The notes beneath the pieces are model-generated. The model saw nothing but the letters and a program-made list of their open reading frames with translations, ran no database searches and was not told the DNA's origin. Shown piece by piece: positions 1 to 4,687 of a DNA stretch of 6,855 nucleotides; the first letter of the stretch is position 1, and each line of letters opens with the position of its first letter. The position numbers were made by a program, and so were the translations under genes. This DNA comes from Acidobacteriota bacterium. Its GTDB lineage: Bacteria > Acidobacteriota > Blastocatellia > Pyrinomonadales > Pyrinomonadaceae. The stretch is from assembly GCA_020853255.1 (NCBI GenBank), contig JADYZI010000451.1, positions 1 to 6,855 on the forward strand, given 5' to 3'.

Positions 1-263
1 AAACGGGCCGCTCGCGCGGTTTTGGTTTTGTGGAAATGTCGTCGAAAGAAGAAGGCGAACGGGCCATTGAAGAATTCAACGGCAAGGAATGGGAAGGCCG
101 TGAACTCAAGGTGAACGAGGCCAAGCCACAGGAAAATCGGGGTGGCGGCGGTGGACGCGGCGGTTATGGCGGCGGCGGCGGCAACCGCGGCGGCTACGGC
201 GGCGGTGGTTATGGCGGCGGCGGACGCACCAACGATTTTGGCGGTAGCCCGAATCGCTGGTAA
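1..263 (+). CDS. Glycine-rich RRM RNA-binding protein, 3' part
   Basis: This is the C-terminal part of a small single-RRM RNA-binding protein. The frame is open from base 3 and gives 86 visible residues. Near the left edge it reads [12 protein letters not shown], the RNP1 motif of an RNA recognition motif, whose aromatic residues stack on RNA bases. It is followed by the usual last helix and strand ([12 protein letters not shown], then GRELKVNEA). From about visible residue 47 a tail of GGYGGGG and RGG-like repeats runs to the end, which closes with NRW. Bacterial proteins of this type are usually around 80-120 residues, so roughly 40 N-terminal residues, including RNP2, lie outside the window. 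In cyanobacteria such proteins are cold-induced and bind mRNA; a similar cytoplasmic role here is inferred. An in-frame GTG at 30 and ATG at 36 lie inside RNP1 and are not starts. A hairpin terminator follows 21 bases after the stop. Confidence 0.93.
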   Translation, partial: TGRSRGFGFVEMSSKEEGERAIEEFNGKEWEGRELKVNEAKPQENRGGGGGRGGYGGGGGNRGGYGGGGYGGGGRTNDFGGSPNRW

Positions 264-284
264 GCAAACCTGACGTCAGTTATC

Positions 285-318
285 AAAAGAGGTTGCCTGA
301 AACGGCAGCCTCTTTTTT
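285..318 (+). terminator. Rho-independent terminator of the RRM gene
   Basis: The arms GAGGTTGCC (289-297) and GGCAGCCTC (304-312) form a 9-bp stem with one G-U pair and a 6-nt TGAAAC loop, followed by six T residues (313-318). An A-run (285-288) precedes the stem, so the reverse transcript also ends in a short U-run. It may therefore serve the convergent minus-strand gene that stops at 334, though less strongly. Confidence 0.88.
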
Positions 319-333
319 GTGCAAAATGGGCTG

Positions 334-834
334 TTATGTTTTCTTGGCGGTTGTTGAGCGCGGCTTTGGTGATTGTTTGGGTTGGAAATTCATGGCCGGT
401 TTCGGGGTAACGCCTTTGATCACGAACGGGAATTTACCAACCAGGTTCCCGTCAATATAGATATCGGCCCGATACGTCCCTGCTATCCACAATTTCTGCG
501 GCTTGCCGTTAAAAAATACCCGGTCCTGAAGATCGCTCGTGGTGTAACTTGTAGATATCACCTTAGATTCCGGCCTAACACCCGCGACGCTCACGGCGAT
601 CAGGTTCATCTTAACGGTCACAGGCGATGCCTTGCCGAGCACGACCACACAATGAATGGGAATATCCGTAGCGGCAAACTCCGTTGCCTCTTCACCCGGA
701 TTACCGGCCCCGTCGTCCTTTGCGAGATAAACTTCTTCAAAAACACCCTTTTCGGACGGTTCAGGCGGCTGGGCCGCAATCGCCGTCGCGAATACGAAGA
801 CTATGAAAAGAAGTTTGACGGCGACTTGCAACAC
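334..834 (-). CDS. Small exported protein of unknown function
   Basis: This gene encodes 166 residues with a clear signal peptide: a short basic N-terminus (VAVKLL), a hydrophobic core at about residues 7-20, and a likely cleavage site after AIAA near residue 21. The mature part is rich in alternating hydrophobic residues and predicted beta strands. It includes a segment at about residues 117-141 reading WIAGTYRADIYIDGN and then LVGKFPFVI, which resembles the last strands of an Ig-like beta-sandwich. The C-terminus (about 142-166) is a Pro/Lys/Thr-rich, disordered-looking basic tail. There is a single Cys (residue 62), so no internal disulfide. I recognise no family or enzymatic motif, and a periplasmic or cell-surface binding role is only a guess. 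The start is GTG at 834. A TTG one codon later (831) is also possible because the ribosome site lies 4 nt from the GTG but 7 nt from the TTG. The gene is convergent with the RRM gene and divergent from the methyltransferase. Confidence 0.8.
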   Translation of the reverse strand: MLQVAVKLLFIVFVFATAIAAQPPEPSEKGVFEEVYLAKDDGAGNPGEEATEFAATDIPIHCVVVLGKASPVTVKMNLIAVSVAGVRPESKVISTSYTTSDLQDRVFFNGKPQKLWIAGTYRADIYIDGNLVGKFPFVIKGVTPKPAMNFQPKQSPKPRSTTAKKT

Positions 835-838
835 TGTA

Positions 839-843
839 CTCCT
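839..843 (-). promoter_or_regulatory. Shine-Dalgarno site that fixes the start of the exported-protein gene
   Basis: On the minus strand AGGAG occupies 843-839, with 4 nt (TACA) before GTG 834 and 7 nt before TTG 831. It supports the start of the signal peptide at one of these two codons. It is one of the few recognisable ribosome sites in this window. Confidence 0.6.
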
Positions 844-1030
844 ATAGAACAGGTCAGAGCTTAGCTAATTCTTTGAGAAATGAATGTCTTGATTGGTTGC
901 ACGCGGCTTGGAAAATATGATTCCGAATGACTGAGCGAAGCCTGAATATTCGTGGCTGTATGCACATTCGTCCATACTCGCATTTCGCAGCGCATTGTTA
1001 GGCAGTAGGGTAGGCTTTCGCCCGTTGCCG

Positions 1031-1044
1031 AGCCCCTAGGGGCT
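1031..1044. promoter_or_regulatory. Perfect 14-nt palindrome, possible operator
   Basis: AGCCCCTAGGGGCT is identical to its own reverse complement. It lies 16 nt upstream of the proposed -35 element of the methyltransferase gene, in the 291-base space between the divergent genes. This spot suits a dimeric regulator, but the sequence could equally belong to a repeat family or be chance. The rest of 844-1030 shows no gene, RNA fold or other motif that I can support. Confidence 0.35.
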
Positions 1045-1060
1045 TATACATTATTCTTGC

Positions 1061-1088
1061 TTGTATATAAAGTTTTTCCGCCTATAAT
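1061..1088 (+). promoter_or_regulatory. Sigma-70-like promoter of the methyltransferase gene
   Basis: An exact TATAAT lies at 1083-1088. With a 16-nt spacer, TTGTAT at 1061-1066 is a weak -35 (three of six consensus bases). Initiation would fall near 1095, giving a leader of about 30 nt to ATG 1126. This favours ATG 1126 over the in-frame TTG at 1057, which would lie upstream of the transcript start. Confidence 0.5.
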
Positions 1089-1125
1089 ATCGACGGCGGC
1101 CTGCTCCTGCCCGCAAACGTTTTTG

Positions 1126-2430
1126 ATGCCCGAAGATCTAGTTCTAATTCTCTACACCACGCTTTATCGGAAAGGCGGCGGCCAGTTCGCCGTTGTGGCC
1201 GAAACGCTGGCCGACGAGCGGCGGAACGGCGGCGGTCGTGATGTTATCTGCCGCGCGGTCGAGAGCAAGCGTGACGTGCTGAAAGCGATCGCCGAGATCG
1301 GTGAAGCGGGACGCAAGATCAGCGAGCTCCATTTTGTCGGGCATTCCGGAATGTACGGCCCGATGTTTGGGACCGTTGCGTTTCCTGAGCAGTTCTCGCC
1401 TTTTGAATGGGAACATCTCGACATCCCGTTTGCCGAGAACGCCTCGGCATCATTCCACTGCTGCCGATCGGCCCGCTGGTTCGCCCCGTTCTTTGCACGT
1501 ACTTTTAACGTGAAGGCGAACGGATTTTTCTGGTACACGACGTTTTCAAAGAGCAGAAAGAAATACGCCTCGGCGGGCGAAAGTACGGAAAGGCCGCTTT
1601 ACACGATCGGGTGCAAGGGCCGGAAATCGCACGGCTATCGCGCCTCAATTCAAAAGCGTCTCGGATTTATGCCGGCCGAAGAGATGCGTTCGTTTGAGCC
1701 GAGTGCCGTCAACGGTGCCGATACATATAACGAAGTTGCGGAACTTTACGATGCGGCATTCGCCGACATCCGCGTTCGCCAGGACGAGTGGAATTGGCTG
1801 AATGAGCATTTGCCGGATAGCAAGATCGACCTTCTCGACATCGGATGCGGCAACGGTGCTCTGCTGAACGCTCTTTCGAGCCGCATCGGCAGTGGTGTCG
1901 GCGTTGATGAATCGGCGTCGATACTTGATCGCGCACGATCCAGGAACTCTGAAATCTCAAATCTCAAATTTAAGATCATCAAAGGCCCTGTTCTTCCTTT
2001 CTCGGACAACTCGTTCGATGTCGCCATCTCGCTTATGTCGTTCCGCTATCTCGACTGGGACCCGCTTCTGCATGAGATAAAGCGCATAACACGGCCGGGC
2101 GGAAAGTTTCTTATCATCGATATGGTGACGGTTCCGGTCGCGACACGCGAGTATCCGCGATTGCTGGCAGACAAACTGCGGACGATGAAGAATCAAAAAG
2201 CCAACGCACGATTTAATGAGGCATTGAAAAAACTCGTCGCACATCCCGACTGGAAACGGATGCTCGAATATAATCCCATCCGTTCGGAGCACGAGATGAA
2301 ATGGTATCTTGAAAGTCGCTTTCCCGGGCCGAAAATGGAAATACTGAACATGGCATGGAATTCACGTATCGTCGCGTTCGATTCCGGCCCGGTGGAACGA
2401 GGTGTTGAAGCACGATTGACCTATCCTTAG
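1126..2430 (+). CDS. Two-domain protein: putative caspase-like N-terminal domain fused to a class I SAM methyltransferase
   Basis: The protein has 434 residues from ATG 1126; an in-frame TTG at 1057 would add 23 but sits in the promoter. Residues about 200-415 form a Rossmann methyltransferase of the Methyltransf_11/UbiE-like type. Motif I is LLDIGCGNG (236-244), the acidic SAM-ribose site follows in GVGVDES (257-263), then LPFSDNSFDVAIS (290-302), and the RPGGKFLIIDM stretch lies at 323-333. The substrate is unknown. Residues about 1-180 are a separate domain: strand LVLILYTT near the start, a helix-rich stretch, ELHFVGHSG (67-75) with His73, then ASASFHCCRSARW (106-118) with Cys112/Cys113, and the strand GFFWYTTFS (133-141). 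A His motif, and 40 residues later a Cys-Arg-Ser after a strand, resembles clan CD (caspase/CHAT) dyads, with Cys113-Arg114-Ser115 in the QACRG/DACRS place. This is a motif reading, not a proven homology. No signal peptide or membrane segment is visible, so it is probably cytoplasmic. The methyltransferase call is firm; the N-terminal call is tentative. Confidence 0.88.
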   Translation: MPEDLVLILYTTLYRKGGGQFAVVAETLADERRNGGGRDVICRAVESKRDVLKAIAEIGEAGRKISELHFVGHSGMYGPMFGTVAFPEQFSPFEWEHLDIPFAENASASFHCCRSARWFAPFFARTFNVKANGFFWYTTFSKSRKKYASAGESTERPLYTIGCKGRKSHGYRASIQKRLGFMPAEEMRSFEPSAVNGADTYNEVAELYDAAFADIRVRQDEWNWLNEHLPDSKIDLLDIGCGNGALLNALSSRIGSGVGVDESASILDRARSRNSEISNLKFKIIKGPVLPFSDNSFDVAISLMSFRYLDWDPLLHEIKRITRPGGKFLIIDMVTVPVATREYPRLLADKLRTMKNQKANARFNEALKKLVAHPDWKRMLEYNPIRSEHEMKWYLESRFPGPKMEILNMAWNSRIVAFDSGPVERGVEARLTYP

Positions 2431-2432
2431 AT

Positions 2433-2510
2433 CAGAACCGGGAGCGATAGCGACTGGATTCCTCCATACAGATACCGAAAAGAACCCAGTCGCTACCGCT
2501 CCCGGTTCTG
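2433..2510. repeat. REP-like 25-bp imperfect inverted repeat
   Basis: The arms at 2433-2457 and 2486-2510 are complementary over 25 positions with one mismatch (A2447/C2496, which becomes a G-U pair in a minus-strand transcript). The loop is 28 nt. The left arm starts 3 nt after the methyltransferase stop, and the right arm ends 7 nt before the racemase ATG. The following T-run is only four bases and is interrupted from the stem, so it is not a standard terminator. Size and placement resemble the REP/RAYT-type palindromes scattered between genes in many bacteria; genome copy number cannot be judged from one window. Confidence 0.85.
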
Positions 2511-2517
2511 ACATTTT

Positions 2518-3288
2518 ATGAACGGCAGACTTGGAATAATCGATTGGGGCATTGGCGGCATTAGTGTTTACAAGCTGATCAAACAGCAGCGGCCCGATGT
2601 TTCTGTCGTCTATTTTTCAGACACCGGCGCGACGCCATACGGCAAAATGTCGCGGGCGGAACTCATCGCGCGCTTGAACACTGTCATCGGCTTTTTGAAA
2701 GATAAGGGCGTTTCGCATCTTGTCATTGGTTGCAACGCCGCAAGTACGGCAATTCCCTATCTCGACCCGCTGGGCCTGAAGATCGAAGGCGTGATCGACG
2801 CGGCGGCTGCAATGACCTCGAACCTCAAACCAAAATGCCTCGGCCTGATCGGCGGACGGCGAACGGTGCTTTCAGGCGTTTACAGAGAGGCATTTGCGGG
2901 ACGCGGTATTAAAGTCGAACAGCGCATTGCCCAGCCGCTTTCCGCTCTGATCGAAAGCGGCGATACTTCGTCCGACAAGCTTCGCGGCCAGTGCAAACGC
3001 ATCCTAACGCCGATACGAAACTGCTCACATATTCTTATGGCGTGTACACATTACCCGGCAATTGAAAATGTGATGAAAGAATTTGTCTCGCCGGAAACAA
3101 TATTCATCGACCCGGCAGCGGAATTGGCGAAGCGAACAAAGTCCTGGGCACTGGATGAAAAAAAACCGGATGCGGTTTATACTTCCGGCGACGCCGAACA
3201 AATGGCGTCATCAGCATCAAATGCCTTTGGGTTTGATTTGAAAAATATTACAGTCGAGAAACTGAAGTCGGCCGTCCGACCCGTCTGA
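2518..3288 (+). CDS. Aspartate/glutamate racemase family protein (MurI-like)
   Basis: The 256 residues match the usual length and full two-domain layout of cofactor-independent Asp/Glu racemases, which invert the alpha-carbon of an amino acid using two cysteines. Visible motifs are GIIDWGIGG (6-14), DTGATPYG (35-42), IGCNAAST (70-77) with catalytic Cys72, and MACTHYP (174-180) with catalytic Cys176 and His178. The C-terminal part (IDPAAELA, then YTSGDAEQM) also follows MurI. Two positions differ from canonical MurI: Trp10 replaces Ser in the DSG motif, and Ala74 replaces Thr in CNTAS, both near the substrate carboxylate and amino group. A substrate other than glutamate is therefore possible, and I give no murI symbol. 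An in-frame stop at 2509 makes ATG 2518 the only good start, yet no Shine-Dalgarno precedes it. The inverted repeat ends 7 nt upstream. It probably shares a transcript with the methyltransferase. Cytoplasmic. Confidence 0.88.
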   Translation: MNGRLGIIDWGIGGISVYKLIKQQRPDVSVVYFSDTGATPYGKMSRAELIARLNTVIGFLKDKGVSHLVIGCNAASTAIPYLDPLGLKIEGVIDAAAAMTSNLKPKCLGLIGGRRTVLSGVYREAFAGRGIKVEQRIAQPLSALIESGDTSSDKLRGQCKRILTPIRNCSHILMACTHYPAIENVMKEFVSPETIFIDPAAELAKRTKSWALDEKKPDAVYTSGDAEQMASSASNAFGFDLKNITVEKLKSAVRPV

Positions 3289-3307
3289 ACGCTACACTTA
3301 ATAAAAT

Positions 3308-3793
3308 ATGAGATCGATCATCAAAACCTCAACGTCGTGTCTTTTCATTATTGCTTGCGTACTTATGCTTGGCATGAACGCAGTTGGACAGGAAAATTCT
3401 TCTCAGCGCGTCGCCAGAGTGATCAATGAGACCGGCCTTTCGTTTACAAAGGCATCCGACAATGTTTGGACCGTTCCTTACCAGGGAAAGGCCCGCAAGG
3501 ACATCATCGTCGTGGCCTCGGTCGCCGGAGACCTGATCACGCTTTTTTCGGTCGTCGCCGAAAAGAAAGACCTGAAACCATCGCCCGAAATGCTGCAAAA
3601 ATTGCTTAAGTTCAATGCGGATTTCGACAGGGTCAAGGTCGGGATAGACAAGGATGGCGATGTATTTGTGCGGATCGACCTTAGCATTCGTGTGCTGGAC
3701 AAAGACGAGATGACCGTAAACGTCGATCAAGTGGCCGCGGCCGCGGATGACATTTTTAAGGGATTGAAGCCGCATTTCGCCGCTGCAAAGTGA
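3308..3793 (+). CDS. Secreted YbjN-domain-like protein
   Basis: The 161-residue product has a signal peptide (basic RSIIK, hydrophobic core about 11-26, likely cleavage after AVG at residue 27). The mature part has the alternating strand and helix pattern of the YbjN / type III secretion chaperone-like fold: TGLSFTKASDNVWTVPY (42-58), IIVVASVAGDLITLFSVV (66-83), a helix PSPEMLQKLLKFNADFD (91-107), the strands VKVGIDKDGDVFVRIDL (109-125), and a final helix VDQVAAAADDIFKGL (139-153). Proteins with this fold bind partner proteins, but the role of exported versions is unknown. There are no Cys residues or catalytic motifs in the mature chain. It begins 19 nt after the racemase stop, with no clear ribosome site (AT-rich TTAATAAAAT precedes the ATG), so cotranscription is plausible. 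It is convergent with the amphi-Trp gene, only 16 nt apart, with no hairpin terminator between them. Confidence 0.8.
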   Translation: MRSIIKTSTSCLFIIACVLMLGMNAVGQENSSQRVARVINETGLSFTKASDNVWTVPYQGKARKDIIVVASVAGDLITLFSVVAEKKDLKPSPEMLQKLLKFNADFDRVKVGIDKDGDVFVRIDLSIRVLDKDEMTVNVDQVAAAADDIFKGLKPHFAAAK

Positions 3794-3809
3794 TCGATGG
3801 CGGCTCGGC

Positions 3810-4031
3810 TCAGGACTCGTTCTTCCAGGTGATCTGAAACTCGATCTCCGTACCGTTTTCGTCGCTCTCGTGTTCGACGCTGACAACGGCGTGCTTCGGG
3901 ACCTTGATCCGTTCGCCTGCAATTTGAATAGTAAACTGCTCACCCGCCTCAAGCCCGTCGGCAAGCCGGCGTAGCTTTTGGATGAACTGTTTGACCGGGT
4001 ATTTTTCCGTTACGTCCCTTGGTGTCGGCAT
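3810..4031 (-). CDS. Amphi-Trp domain-containing protein
   Basis: A 73-residue protein matching the small amphi-Trp domain over nearly its whole length. A helix holds VKQFIQKLRRLADGLEAGEQ (13-32). Beta strands follow: FTIQIAGERIKVP (33-45), AVVSVEHESDENG (48-60), and TEIEFQITW (61-69), ending with the Trp that helps name the family. Domain members are short, with amphipathic strands and an unknown molecular function. There is no signal peptide. The gene begins 7 nt after the stop of the zinc-ribbon gene on the same strand, so the two probably form one operon. No strong Shine-Dalgarno is seen, which suits translational coupling. Family assignment rests on my recognition of the pattern. Confidence 0.83.
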   Translation of the reverse strand: MPTPRDVTEKYPVKQFIQKLRRLADGLEAGEQFTIQIAGERIKVPKHAVVSVEHESDENGTEIEFQITWKNES

Positions 4032-4038
4032 AAGCTGA

Positions 4039-4341
4039 TCAAAAATCGAAAAGATCTTTCAGGAACGACTCCTTCTTTTTCTTTTTGTAGTAATGATCGT
4101 CCTTATAATGACGATCTTCCTTGTAGCGGCGGTCGTCTGAATAAGAGGTCCGCTGTTCGCGAAATTGCGGCGGAGGATGTTCCGCCCGATGGCCGGATCC
4201 GGATTCCGCACCGCCGCCCGCGATCAGTTTATCGAGTTCACCACGATCCAGCCACACTCCGCGGCATTTCGGACAATAATCGATCTCAACACCCTGACGC
4301 TCGGTCATGGCCAATGTTGTTTGGTCTATCGGACACTGCAT
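4039..4341 (-). CDS. zf-TFIIB-type zinc-ribbon domain protein
   Basis: A 100-residue protein. Its N-terminal 40 residues are the short zinc-finger domain found in many bacteria (zf-TFIIB, sometimes labelled transcription-factor zinc finger). It reads MQCPIDQTTL, then VEIDYCPKCRGVWLDRGEL. Likely metal ligands are Cys3, Cys23 and Cys26, with Asp6 at the place of the fourth Cys, a substitution I believe is common in the family. Residues 41-66 are a flexible Gly/Ser/Pro-rich linker. Residues 67-90 are a charged Tyr/Lys/Asp/His-rich stretch with YKDDHYYKKKKK, and the end SFLKDLFDF is a short hydrophobic-acidic tail. The function is unknown and a DNA-binding role is not established. It is probably the first gene of a two-gene unit with the amphi-Trp gene. 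A GGGGA at 4355-4351 lies 9 nt before the ATG and is a possible ribosome site. Confidence 0.88.
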   Translation of the reverse strand: MQCPIDQTTLAMTERQGVEIDYCPKCRGVWLDRGELDKLIAGGGAESGSGHRAEHPPPQFREQRTSYSDDRRYKEDRHYKDDHYYKKKKKESFLKDLFDF

Positions 4342-4490
4342 ATTAGTAGATCCCCAGTTCGCAAGTTTTTGAACATTCTAGCATAAGCGCCTCGACGAAG
4401 GGCTGCACTTCACGATTTGGAACTACGTCATATTGCGAATCTATCAATGCGTCTTTAGAATCTAAGTTGACATTCCGGATTTTTCAATTG

Positions 4491-4510
4491 CCACTAGCTT
4501 TAGCTAGTGG
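4491..4510. repeat. Short perfect hairpin, 8-bp stem
   Basis: CCACTAGC, loop TTTA, GCTAGTGG. The stem is perfect and the loop a tetraloop. No T-run follows on the plus strand. On the minus strand the stem is followed by CAATTG and then AAAAA, so neither side gives a terminator. The core word CTTTAGC also occurs in the larger inverted repeat just downstream, suggesting the same repeat neighbourhood. Confidence 0.75.
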
Positions 4511-4528
4511 TCAGGTGCAGAAGGCTCA

Positions 4529-4623
4529 AGGCTTTAGCCGAACATGGAAAAAACAGGTTCCGATCGGCTTTAGCGCAAATTCTTCTAAAAGGAACTATTC
4601 TCTCCGATGTTCGGCTAAAGCCT
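4529..4623. repeat. 17-bp perfect inverted repeat around a 61-nt core (REP-like)
   Basis: The arms at 4529-4545 and 4607-4623 are perfect reverse complements (AGGCTTTAGCCGAACAT and its complement). Each arm contains the internal near-palindrome GGCTTTAGCC. A third partial copy, CGGCTTTAGC, lies at 4565-4574 within the core. This looks like a bacterial interspersed mosaic element built of REP-type units, lying between divergent genes. No transposase or RAYT gene is in view. Confidence 0.8.
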
Positions 4624-4687
4624 ATGTTTCTTAACAAATCGCCGCATCAACTATGAGTCATTCATCTGACGTGTCGAGTTGCCAATC

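Larger units (their letters stand above)
4342..4687. other. 346-bp divergent intergenic region with repeats
   Basis: No coding sequence is supported here. The left part (4342-4490) should hold the promoter of the minus-strand zinc-ribbon unit. A TAGAAT at 4380-4375 on the minus strand is a possible -10, but I find no convincing -35. The middle (4491-4623) holds two palindromic repeat structures. The right part (4624-4687) should hold the leader of the ABC exporter gene. A 35-codon open frame from ATG 4653 overlaps the exporter start out of frame and has no ribosome site. Confidence 0.6.

Noticed and set aside
271..278. TGACGTCA palindrome after the RRM gene
   Set aside because: Eight bases is short enough for chance, and it sits between the stop codon and the terminator, where an operator has no obvious target.
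373..864. Open frame on the plus strand opposite the exported-protein gene
   Set aside because: It is antisense to a gene with a signal peptide and a ribosome site. Its product is Arg/His/Cys-rich with no motif, typical of a mirror frame.
1057..1125. TTG 1057 as the start of the methyltransferase protein
   Set aside because: The added 23 residues would span the TATAAT element, and no ribosome site precedes the TTG.
2433..2518. The intergenic hairpin as a rho-independent terminator
   Set aside because: The loop is 28 nt, and only four T residues follow, three bases after the stem and directly before the racemase ATG.
3329..3964. 211-codon open frame on the minus strand
   Set aside because: It overlaps the YbjN-like gene antisense and the amphi-Trp gene in another frame, both of which are better supported. 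The composition is Arg/Ser-rich without family features.
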